From: Candidatus Aenigmatarchaeota archaeon
GTDB lineage: Archaea > Aenigmatarchaeota > Aenigmatarchaeia > JACPZZ01
Direction of reading: 5' to 3'
Length of the DNA stretch: 18,140 nt
Assembly: GCA_016177205.1 (NCBI GenBank)
Contig: JACOVS010000013.1
Coordinates: 1 to 18,140 of the forward strand
Every line of letters starts with the position of its first letter. Positions within the stretch are counted from its first letter, which is position 1. Positions 6,913 to 13,206 of this stretch are shown piece after piece. The translations under genes and the position numbers were made by a program. Under the pieces are notes generated by a model. It saw nothing but the letters and a program-made list of their open reading frames with translations, searched no databases and was not told the DNA's origin.

Positions 6913-7489
6913 AAGACTCGCCTTTAACCGCGCCTGAAGCAATCAGGTGTGCAACCCTCAGCGGCTCTGGTATAAGCGCCCTTGTTGCGGACAGTTTTAT
7001 CACATCTTCGGCGTCTTTCCTATTAATACCGCACGCCTGGTAATAAATACGCCTGTCGCCTATTTGCGTCCGTAAAGGCATCCCCGCCTTTTCTATCAGC
7101 GCCCATTTCTTTTCGCCGTCCTTAAGGTTGCCGAGCGCTTCTCTTATTTTTTCAAACTCCGGCATTTTCCTGCTTATCGCGATAACGCCCATCCCGGTTT
7201 CTTCGTGCAGTTTTTCAATATCAACGACATTGAACCCTCCCAGGGTAATGCCGTCGAGCATTATTATTCTCAGCTGCCCTTTGTGGCGCGCCTTGTTGAT
7301 GCTGGCCGCAATCCTCTTCGTCGAATCGTCGCCGTCTATCCGTATTTTCGTGGACAGCAACCCGTCCATCCAAAGGCCGCCGCGGAATATTGCTCCGAAG
7401 ATGGCGACGGTTTTATCCTTTTTTTCAAAGGGTGCGTCGTCCCAGCCTATAATCCTTATCTCACGCTTCAGGGAACGTATGTCTAACAT
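6899..7489 (-). CDS. DUF99 family protein (putative endonuclease-V-like)
   Basis: A 196-aa protein with the hallmarks of DUF99 (COG1628/UPF0215): Gly15-Trp-Asp-Asp-Ala-Pro-Phe near the N-terminus, Leu78-Asp-Gly-Ile-Thr-Leu-Gly-Gly-Phe-Asn-Val-Val-Asp, and the C-terminal Glu-Pro-Leu-Arg-Val-Ala-His-Leu-Ile. DUF99 is distantly related to endonuclease V, and as I recall a thermococcal member has been reported to cut deoxyuridine-containing DNA. The conserved Asp residues at 17-18 and 79 would be metal ligands. It lies 28 nt after rpo11 and overlaps the signal peptidase gene by 14 nt. An AT-rich stretch at the end of rpo11 could give it its own leaderless start. Confidence 0.9.
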   Translation of the reverse strand: MLDIRSLKREIRIIGWDDAPFEKKDKTVAIFGAIFRGGLWMDGLLSTKIRIDGDDSTKRIAASINKARHKGQLRIIMLDGITLGGFNVVDIEKLHEETGMGVIAISRKMPEFEKIREALGNLKDGEKKWALIEKAGMPLRTQIGDRRIYYQACGINRKDAEDVIKLSATRALIPEPLRVAHLIASGAVKGESYGRA

Positions 7490-7517
7490 TTTATTAAGAA
7501 TAAAAGTTTGTGAAATA

Positions 7518-7799
7518 TTATTTGCCCAATGCGCGCTTGAACTCTGTCTGAAACTCTTTCGCTTGGTCGATTATCTTCTGCGCGGCGTTGTCAAGTAGCT
7601 TTACGGGGTTCTTGCCGTAAACTATCACCTTGGGCATGGCAAGGTAGGGGTGTTCGCGAATGAATGCGGCCTGGTCGGCGCCGGCCTCCCACAGTTTTTT
7701 TCCCAACAGGTTGGCGATGGTTTCGCTTTCGCCGGCAAGCTCTATGCTCGCCTTCTTGTCGGAATTTTCCAGAACATTAAGCCTCAATTCCCAAAACAC
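7518..7799 (-). CDS. rpo11: RNA polymerase subunit Rpo11 (RpoL)
   Basis: A 93-aa subunit of archaeal RNA polymerase (Rpb11 homologue) that pairs with Rpo3 in the assembly platform. Gly23-Glu-Ser-Glu-Thr-Ile-Ala-Asn-Leu-Leu and Glu49-His-Pro-Tyr-Leu-Ala-Met-Pro are the conserved dimer-forming motifs, and the long C-terminal amphipathic helix (about 66-90) is present. The start is a GTG at 7799, 34.5 nt from the centre of the palindromic TATA at 7830-7837, giving a leader of about 8 nt. It is the first gene of the rpo11-DUF99-signal peptidase operon and is divergent from a tandem winged-helix gene. Confidence 0.95.
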   Translation of the reverse strand: MFWELRLNVLENSDKKASIELAGESETIANLLGKKLWEAGADQAAFIREHPYLAMPKVIVYGKNPVKLLDNAAQKIIDQAKEFQTEFKRALGK

Positions 7800-7829
7800 C
7801 TTCTCAAGAGAGTTTATTCAACTATCAGG

Positions 7830-7837
7830 TTTATAAA
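7830..7837. promoter_or_regulatory. Palindromic TATA box shared by rpo11 and the winged-helix gene
   Basis: TTTATAAA is its own reverse complement. Its centre is exactly 34.5 nt from the first base of the rpo11 GTG (7799, minus) and 34.5 nt from the first base of the winged-helix ATG (7868, plus). No second convincing TATA box lies between the two genes, so one element may serve both directions. Confidence 0.55.
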
Positions 7838-7867
7838 GCTTTCAGTGAAATGGATAGTAAGATACCT

Positions 7868-8989
7868 ATGGAACGCACTTACAGCACCGCTACCGTCAGC
7901 AAGATGGAAAAGGAGGCGTTGAAGCTGATAGACCGCCGGGGAGTTGCTTATTGCCGCGACATCGTGCGTGTGGTGGGCGCACGTGAAAGGGACGTGATAA
8001 GTAGCATGGACCAACTGGCCGGAAGGCTTGGACTGGTGCGCGGCAGGGATTCGAGGGGCGTGTACTTCGAGCCGGCCGGTGCCGTTGATGGGAACATCCT
8101 TGATCTGGGCGCGCCGATTCCTGAGCAGTCTGATAGACGATCGGCGCAAAAAGACGAGATAACAACCATGGCGGATCGTGCGCTGCGCCTCAGCGGAAAG
8201 GTGTCGGTTGCGTATGTTACAAACGACAGCATTAAGCCATCCCACGCAATGCCTGTGCTCAGGCAGCTTGCGACGAAAAAAGGCTTGATAAGGCGTTATG
8301 ACGAGAGTAGCGGTCTTTACTGGGTTTCGCCCGAAGAAATTATCACAAGAACCGCCGAGCGCTTCAGGACAGCCGCGCACGAACTGCGGGATATTTGTGC
8401 CAGCTACAAGCCAATGAACGGCAGGGTCGCCGTTGATTTAAGGAAAAACCGGACACCGTGGCTGAAAAGATACCGCGACGATTTTATGGAGTGCGTGATT
8501 TCGCCGCAAAGCGTCACGGTCTGGGGAATAGGGGAAAGGCACATTTCAAAACTTTATCAAGAGCCCGTACAATCATCCGACGAAATAATATCGGTCGTTG
8601 TGGCGGATTTGAGAAGGAGGCAGGAAATAAAAAGAAAACAGGAAATCGAAGCCAGGAGGGCGCAGAAAAGCGGAATTGAGGCGAAACCGAAAAGCGGTGA
8701 AGCCGAAGAAAGGGGCCCGTACAGCGACATGGATTTTCTAAGAACCTCGGACAGAATTCCTGCCGAGAAATTCGCAATAATGGGGGCTGCCAAGGCCGGG
8801 GAACTGATCATTGCTGAACCTGACGGCATGTATGAAAATAAAATCATAGTACCCGAGGATTATTCGAAGCCCAGAAACCTGGATGTCCAAGCCCCCAGGT
8901 TCATATTCGCGTTCATGTCGCCTATAATCCCCGCGGATGGCAACGGCACGAAACGCATGCAGCGCGAACTGCCCTCCGTCGCCGCTTGA
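7868..8989 (+). CDS. Tandem winged-helix protein with coiled coil, unknown function
   Basis: A 373-aa protein. Two helix-turn-helix-like modules align with each other: residues about 16-70 and 102-156. Both run from an Ala-Leu-x-Leu helix through Val-Ala-Tyr, then a Leu-Ala-x-x-x-Gly-Leu-x-Arg recognition-helix end and a beta wing (Gly-Val-Tyr-Phe / Gly-Leu-Tyr-Trp). A short middle domain (about 160-230) is followed by a charged helix rich in Arg, Lys and Glu (about 245-285) and a C-terminal domain ending near 373. Tandem wings suggest DNA binding; no family is recognised. The ATG at 7868 was preferred to the ATG at 7850 because the latter would lie upstream of the transcription start predicted from the shared TATA box. 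Confidence 0.75.
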   Translation: MERTYSTATVSKMEKEALKLIDRRGVAYCRDIVRVVGARERDVISSMDQLAGRLGLVRGRDSRGVYFEPAGAVDGNILDLGAPIPEQSDRRSAQKDEITTMADRALRLSGKVSVAYVTNDSIKPSHAMPVLRQLATKKGLIRRYDESSGLYWVSPEEIITRTAERFRTAAHELRDICASYKPMNGRVAVDLRKNRTPWLKRYRDDFMECVISPQSVTVWGIGERHISKLYQEPVQSSDEIISVVVADLRRRQEIKRKQEIEARRAQKSGIEAKPKSGEAEERGPYSDMDFLRTSDRIPAEKFAIMGAAKAGELIIAEPDGMYENKIIVPEDYSKPRNLDVQAPRFIFAFMSPIIPADGNGTKRMQRELPSVAA

Positions 8990-8990
8990 T

Positions 8991-9776
8991 TTACGAGCCA
9001 AGTTTTACCAGGTAACCCGTTTTTCTTGCGCGCCTGAACGCGTAAAAGTAAACCGGGAAGGAAACGGCAAGGTACGCCGCAGAAATTGCCATGCCAAGCC
9101 AAAGGGCGTTCATGTCAACAGTGCCGGACAGCACAAGGGATCTTGCACCCTGGAACGTGGCGGTATAAGGCATCACCGCCGCAACAGGCTGCAGCCAGCC
9201 CGGGAACAGTGATACGGGGTAGAAAGGCGCGGACAAAAGTATGAAAATCTGCAGCAAACTCCAGGACAAAAACCCATACTCCTTGCCCGCCGTTATTATG
9301 AAGGCCGCTATCAGAACCGACATAGCCACGGACGCTGTCAGCGTGGAAAAAAGCAGCAGAGATGTCACGCCGAATTCCTCGAAAATTATCCTTACGTCGA
9401 ACATGTAGAAAGAAATGGCGAGCAGTACGAAAAGCAAAGCTATGGAAATGAATGTTGTGGAGATTATCCTTGCGACGATGTACTCCGACTCTTTTATGCC
9501 CGATATCAGCAGCTGCTTGATGCTTCCGGACCACGAGTCGTCCATCAACTGCATGTTCGTGTTGCTTTGAGCGACAACCGCGAAGTTCCAGAATATGTTT
9601 AACACAAGCACTATCAGGCCAGCTTCGAAGGCGAAGGATTTCATATACGCCGAGAACAGGCCCCACATTACCACTGTGGTTATGGGAAAATAGAATATCT
9701 CCATGACCCGCCACTTCGCCCTTGAGAAAACGAGTATGTCGTAATATATCAGCGCCAGCACGCGGTTAATCTTCAT
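8991..9776 (-). CDS. ABC-2 type exporter permease
   Basis: A 261-aa membrane protein with six predicted helices and the ABC-2 layout: a cytoplasmic N-terminal helix with basic and aromatic residues, an early membrane pair (about 27-47 and 52-70), a coupling-type loop with Trp-Ser-Gly-Ser-Ile-Lys (82-87), helices in the 100-190 region, a Phe-Tyr-Pro-x-x-x-Phe-Pro-x-Trp-Leu-Gln-Pro segment typical of this family before the last helix, and a basic C-terminus. With the ATPase encoded just upstream (11-nt overlap) it would form an exporter for an unknown substrate such as a lipid, polysaccharide, drug or peptide. Confidence 0.92.
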   Translation of the reverse strand: MKINRVLALIYYDILVFSRAKWRVMEIFYFPITTVVMWGLFSAYMKSFAFEAGLIVLVLNIFWNFAVVAQSNTNMQLMDDSWSGSIKQLLISGIKESEYIVARIISTTFISIALLFVLLAISFYMFDVRIIFEEFGVTSLLLFSTLTASVAMSVLIAAFIITAGKEYGFLSWSLLQIFILLSAPFYPVSLFPGWLQPVAAVMPYTATFQGARSLVLSGTVDMNALWLGMAISAAYLAVSFPVYFYAFRRARKTGYLVKLGS

Positions 9777-10494
9777 CGGATCCTCTCCGCACCATTTTTA
9801 CAAAATACTTTTCAAGGTCCTGCCCTCTTACTTTCCTCGTGTCCATTATCCTGCCCTGCAGGATGAACGAGACCCTGTTTGCCAGCTGCTGGACCTCGCT
9901 CATGTAATGGCTCGTCAAAAGCATTGGCGTGCCGAACTCCCTGTTGATGTGCTTTATCTCCCTCCTCAACTTTATGGAAATGTGGGGGTCCAGCCCCAGC
10001 GTAGGTTCGTCAAGAAGCAGTATGCGCGGCCTGTTTAGCAGCGCTTTAGCGAAGGAGAGCCGCATTCTTTCCCCTGTTGATAAACCGTCGACGCGCCTGT
10101 TTACCAGCTTCTCAAGCCCGAAAAAGTTCACGAGTTCGCTTGTCCTTTTTTCCCTCCCCCGCTTTTTTAACCCGTAGACCATTCCGTAAAACGTGAAAAC
10201 ATCCTTTACGCTCAGCGCCCAGTGGAAGCGCGCATCCGTTGATACCAAACCGACCTTTTCCGTCATTTCAGGAAACTTTGAAGTGTCCCTGCCAAGAAGT
10301 TTCACGTTTCCCCCGTCCGGCGTCAGCAGCCCTATGATTATGTTCATCAATGTTGTTTTCCCGGAACCGTTCGGCCCCAGCAGGCCAAGAACCTCGTTGT
10401 CTTTGACGTGCAGCGAAACGTCCTTTAACGCGTAAAACTCCTTTCCGTCGGTGCGAAATTTTTTGGAAACATTGTTTACTTCGATGGCGTTCAT
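9766..10494 (-). CDS. ABC-2 type exporter ATPase
   Basis: A 242-aa ABC ATPase. Walker A is Gly40-Pro-Asn-Gly-Ser-Gly-Lys-Thr47, the signature is Leu138-Ser-Thr-Gly-Glu-Arg, Walker B is Arg157-Ile-Leu-Leu-Leu-Asp-Glu-Pro164, the D-loop is Gly-Leu-Asp-Pro, and the switch His is H196. The Q-loop position reads Val-Ser-Thr-Asp-Ala-Arg instead of carrying Gln, as in one branch of ABC-2 ATPases. It is the first gene of a two-gene operon with the permease. AAATAAA (10525-10531, minus-strand TATA candidate) is centred 34 nt before the ATG. The gene is divergent from the sigma-70-like gene. Confidence 0.94.
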   Translation of the reverse strand: MNAIEVNNVSKKFRTDGKEFYALKDVSLHVKDNEVLGLLGPNGSGKTTLMNIIIGLLTPDGGNVKLLGRDTSKFPEMTEKVGLVSTDARFHWALSVKDVFTFYGMVYGLKKRGREKRTSELVNFFGLEKLVNRRVDGLSTGERMRLSFAKALLNRPRILLLDEPTLGLDPHISIKLRREIKHINREFGTPMLLTSHYMSEVQQLANRVSFILQGRIMDTRKVRGQDLEKYFVKMVRRGSDED

Positions 10495-10615
10495 TTATAC
10501 CAGCACATAATTGAAAAACAGCGCAAATAAACCTGAGTACGCGGAAAAAGTTTATTACGCTGGTGTTCTCTTATCCATGGAAGGCATTTAAGCTTTATAC
10601 TGTTACACTATAATC
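10495..10615. promoter_or_regulatory. Divergent intergenic region, ABC exporter / sigma-like gene
   Basis: A 121-nt AT-rich spacer. It holds a minus-strand TATA candidate for the ABC operon (10525-10531) and a plus-strand TTTAAG candidate (10587-10592), centred 26 nt before the GTG at 10616. I see no hairpin, tandem repeat or small gene here. Confidence 0.45.
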
Positions 10616-11206
10616 GTGTCTGATAGGTCCGATGAACTGAAGCGAATAACACGCGAATACCTCGGATCCGGCGATCCTGTTAATAGGGCAAGGCTGGAAG
10701 GGGATTTCGCCGGTCATGTGTACCCTCTGGTAAGGTCTTTCGTAAGGCGCAACATGTACGGACACAACCAACCGAACGGCGTTGTCTATGACAATACAGC
10801 CGACTTAACGCAGGACTGCATGGAGATCGTCATCAGACAGCTTAGGGAAGGAAAGCTTAGAAACCCGGATTCTGTTGCCAGCTGGATTTACGTCATTTCA
10901 AACCGGAGGGTGGCGTCTGAATTCAGGAAATTCGCCATACGCCGGGAGATGCTGCAATCGTTGCCGGCAGGCCACTGGGCACGCCCGGATATGCACGCGG
11001 ATCCGGAGTATGAAGCGATCCGTAACATGGCAATCGAGGAGGGCATGGGAAGGCTGAACCCCGGCCAAAGGAGAATTTTGGATTTATTGTATTTCCAGGA
11101 CCTGGACCCGGCCGAAATAGCGAAATTGATGGGGATAACCGAGAACAACGCATACGTCCGCGCGCACCGGGCCAGGGCGGCATTGCGTGCGGCCATTACA
11201 GCATAG
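10616..11206 (+). CDS. Sigma-70 (ECF)-like protein in an archaeal context
   Basis: A 196-aa protein with the two-domain plan of ECF sigma factors. The region 2-like part (about 30-112) has Asp63-Leu-Thr-Gln-Asp, an Ile-Val-Ile-Arg-Gln-Leu helix and Ala88-Ser-Trp-Ile-Tyr-Val-Ile-Ser-Asn-Arg, matching regions 2.2-2.4. A short linker follows. The region 4-like part (about 143-194) has Leu147-Asn-Pro-Gly-Gln-Arg-Arg-Ile-Leu and an Ala-Glu-Ile-Ala-Lys-Leu-Met-Gly-Ile helix-turn-helix with Ala-His-Arg-Ala-Arg-Ala-Ala-Leu-Arg. The start is GTG at 10616, and TTTAAG lies 26 nt upstream. No anti-sigma gene is adjacent. Bacterial core RNA polymerase is not expected here, so it probably acts as a DNA-binding regulator; that is inference. 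Horizontal origin is likely, though codon use looks like its neighbours. Confidence 0.85.
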   Translation: MSDRSDELKRITREYLGSGDPVNRARLEGDFAGHVYPLVRSFVRRNMYGHNQPNGVVYDNTADLTQDCMEIVIRQLREGKLRNPDSVASWIYVISNRRVASEFRKFAIRREMLQSLPAGHWARPDMHADPEYEAIRNMAIEEGMGRLNPGQRRILDLLYFQDLDPAEIAKLMGITENNAYVRAHRARAALRAAITA

Positions 11207-11216
11207 GAAGTTCGTG

Positions 11217-12122
11217 CTACGAAAGTTTTTCTGAATCCAGCGCCTCGATGTCCGCAGCGGTTATTACCGGCTTCCCGAACCTCTGCGAATCGTCGCTCAT
11301 GCGCGGGCATGAACAGTTAACGTAACAATCCACGTCTATCCCCATCAACTTTTCCGGCGTGAACTCGTCGGCAATCAGTATGTACGCCTTCTTGCCATTT
11401 TTTTGCAGTATGTCGCGCGCCCTGCGTGCCATGTTCAGGTAGAACTGGCCTTCTTTCGTTGATAGGAGCAAACCGAATTTGTCGGACGTTTTGGCAATCG
11501 CTATGCGTGCATAACGCTGCCGTTCAAGCCTTTCATGGTCGATGTCATGGCGTTCCAGGGAATTTTTTTCTAGGTCAAGTATGAAAAACGGTTTCTTCGT
11601 CTTCATCCCTGTCGGATGGAACTTGCCGGTCCCGATGTACAAAAAACAGTCAACTTTGCTTTCAATCACCTGCGCCGCTGTAACGTCACAACCCAAAATC
11701 TGGCCTGCCGCGCTGGCGCCCCATTTTCCGCCGGCCGGTTCGCCTACAACGCCCTGTTTGCCATTTTCCGATAAAAATTCTTTAACCTTCGGTATCAGCG
11801 ACAGGAAATTAACCGTGGATACGATGCCGATTCTTTTGTAGTTTTCCAGCGCGCTTAAATTATCCTTCAACACTGGTGTAGGGTCTATCGTTGCCGGCAG
11901 GATCACGTACTCAACCGGGATAGAAGGCCGAACGCCGAAATCATTGTGACCGTAGTGAACGAGCTTGTCGCAGCCAAGCTGTTTAGCATCGCGGTCGCGC
12001 AGGTCGCACGCGCCGTAACACGGTTCCACGGATATGAAAACTTCTTTCCCGTTTTGAGAGTCCGCGAACTCCATCAGTTTCTTCTTGTACCCTTCAGGCG
12101 CCTGTATCATCACTTTTTCCAT
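11217..12122 (-). CDS. dph2: Diphthamide synthase subunit Dph2
   Basis: A 301-aa radical-SAM-like enzyme that transfers the 3-amino-3-carboxypropyl group of S-adenosylmethionine to a histidine of elongation factor 2, the first step of diphthamide synthesis. Three cysteines at the expected places would hold the [4Fe-4S] cluster: C39 in Tyr-Gly-Ala-Cys-Asp, C145 in Ile-Leu-Gly-Cys-Asp, and C272 in Asn-Cys-Ser-Cys-Pro-Arg. Three repeated Rossmann-like domains span the length. It is a single gene on the minus strand, convergent with the sigma-like gene (10-nt gap). The nearest TATA palindrome (12189-12196) is about 70 nt upstream, so a leader of about 45 nt is possible, unlike most genes here. 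Confidence 0.95.
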   Translation of the reverse strand: MEKVMIQAPEGYKKKLMEFADSQNGKEVFISVEPCYGACDLRDRDAKQLGCDKLVHYGHNDFGVRPSIPVEYVILPATIDPTPVLKDNLSALENYKRIGIVSTVNFLSLIPKVKEFLSENGKQGVVGEPAGGKWGASAAGQILGCDVTAAQVIESKVDCFLYIGTGKFHPTGMKTKKPFFILDLEKNSLERHDIDHERLERQRYARIAIAKTSDKFGLLLSTKEGQFYLNMARRARDILQKNGKKAYILIADEFTPEKLMGIDVDCYVNCSCPRMSDDSQRFGKPVITAADIEALDSEKLS

Positions 12123-12285
12123 CTAAAAACCCCTTTTTTCTTTCATTCTCAAAAGTTCCCGCACAGCACAAATAGTTAATTGGACTGCTTTATAAATTCG
12201 GCTTTTCGGGCCCGGCCCAGGCTTATAAAAGCCCTTCGCGCCTGGAGCGCCAGCAACTTATAATATTGTGAAACAATTCATCTTT
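12123..12285. promoter_or_regulatory. Divergent intergenic region with nested inverted repeats, dph2 / PPC gene
   Basis: The region holds the palindrome TTTATAAA (12189-12196); GGCTT-ATAA-AAGCC (12220-12233) around another TATA-like core; CCAGGC (12217-12222) pairing with GCCTGG (12240-12245); CTGG-AGCG-CCAG (12242-12253); and TTATAATA (12258-12265), centred about 24 nt before the ATG at 12286. Promoters for both genes are expected. The GC-rich hairpin-forming part (about 12204-12253) may be a regulatory site or part of a leader; no function is shown. Confidence 0.4.
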
Positions 12286-12702
12286 ATGAAATCGTACAGG
12301 CTGTCCCCAAACGAGTTTATGCTGGTCCTGAGGGACGAGGACATACTGGCTTCCCTTAAAAAATTCGCGGTTGAAAAAAAGGTGGCAAGCGGCCGTTTCA
12401 CGGGCATAGGAGCCGTTTCGTCCGCCAAGATAGCGTTCTATAACTTCTTCACAAAGGAGTACCAGTCAAAAAACTTGGGCGAGCCCATGGAGATAATATC
12501 GCTCATCGGCAATTTCGCCATGATGGGCAGTGAACACGTAGTTCACTGCCATATCGGTCTGGGCAGGGAAAACATGTCGATGACGGGCGGGCACGTGATG
12601 GAAGGCTGCATAGCAAGGGTTTGCGAAATTCACGTCGTAAAAACCGTGCCGAAAATCACGCGGAATAGAGACGGGAAAACCGGGCTGAACCTGATAAAAT
12701 GA
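12286..12702 (+). CDS. PPC/DUF296 domain protein (COG1661)
   Basis: A 138-aa protein of the PPC (DUF296) family, known from plant AT-hook nuclear proteins and free-standing prokaryotic members that form trimers. It opens with Lys-Ser-Tyr-Arg-Leu, has Gly-Arg-Phe-Thr-Gly-Ile-Gly-Ala (36-43), then Ser-Leu-Ile-Gly-Asn-Phe, and His87-Cys-His89-Ile-x-Leu with Gly-Gly-His103-Val, the His pattern that binds metal in prokaryotic structures. No AT-hook is present, so DNA binding is uncertain. The ATG at 12286 was chosen because TTATAATA lies about 24 nt upstream and homologues begin at this point; a GTG at 12268 would add six residues. Convergent with the lipoprotein gene, 3-nt gap. Confidence 0.9.
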   Translation: MKSYRLSPNEFMLVLRDEDILASLKKFAVEKKVASGRFTGIGAVSSAKIAFYNFFTKEYQSKNLGEPMEIISLIGNFAMMGSEHVVHCHIGLGRENMSMTGGHVMEGCIARVCEIHVVKTVPKITRNRDGKTGLNLIK

Positions 12703-12705
12703 AGC

Positions 12706-13170
12706 CTAAGGAACCCTGGCGTTTTCGATTTCTTCTACCAATTTCCCCGTGCCTATCGGAGAAAACGATTTGAATGCGATTTTCCCGCTCCTGTCCAGTA
12801 TTACAGTGGTGTGCTGGTACGGGATTTGGAATAATTTTGTGACGTAGACGTCATCGTCCGTAACTTCGTTATCGTTGTAGTGGACCTCATAACCCACAAC
12901 GTCTTCGTAATTTAGTTTTCCATACGCTTCGAAAATCTTCGGCCTTTCCGCAGCGCATATCGGGCACCAGTTGGCGTAGAAGTAGAGGTGGACAACCTTA
13001 TTTTCAGAAAGCGACTGTTCGTAATGTGCTTTGTCGAAACGCAGGTAATGGCTTCCGGAAGAAGTGCCTGCTATTAGCCCGGGCCCGGAGGGGGCTTTAT
13101 CCGCCGCATCAGGGCCGGACGTGCACCCGCTTACTAAAATGGCGGCTAAAACCAGCAACACGGCCTTCAT
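12706..13170 (-). CDS. Thioredoxin-fold lipoprotein
   Basis: A 154-aa exported protein. A hydrophobic N-terminus ends in a lipobox Leu-Val-Ser-Gly-Cys16, then a Ser/Gly/Pro-rich linker (17-40) and a thioredoxin-like domain with active site Trp68-Cys69-Pro-Ile-Cys72, and a cis-Pro candidate in Ile-Pro-Tyr-Gln-His-Thr-Thr. It would be a lipid-anchored thiol-disulphide enzyme facing the outside. The ATG at 13170 is used because the signal peptide starts there and the minus-strand TATA TTATAAAT (13191-13198) is about 24 nt upstream; the longer open frame to 13365 would cover the start of the divergent AlkD gene and has no matching features. Confidence 0.88.
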   Translation of the reverse strand: MKAVLLVLAAILVSGCTSGPDAADKAPSGPGLIAGTSSGSHYLRFDKAHYEQSLSENKVVHLYFYANWCPICAAERPKIFEAYGKLNYEDVVGYEVHYNDNEVTDDDVYVTKLFQIPYQHTTVILDRSGKIAFKSFSPIGTGKLVEEIENARVP

Positions 13171-13206
13171 AAAACAATTTAATGGCCAGAATTTATAAGG
13201 TTCGTT
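13171..13206. promoter_or_regulatory. Interlocked divergent promoters, lipoprotein / AlkD genes
   Basis: Only 36 nt separate the two divergent starts. The minus-strand box (plus-strand ATTTATAA, 13191-13198) is centred 24 nt from the lipoprotein ATG, and the plus-strand box AATTTAAT (13176-13183) is centred 27 nt from the AlkD GTG. The boxes are crossed, each lying closer to the other gene, so transcription complexes on the two strands would compete. Confidence 0.45.

Noticed and set aside
10219..10260. Missing Q-loop glutamine in the ABC ATPase
   Set aside because: Val-Ser-Thr-Asp in place of the Q-loop Gln occurs, as I recall, in a branch of ABC-2 ATPases; all other motifs are intact, so it is not a dead enzyme.
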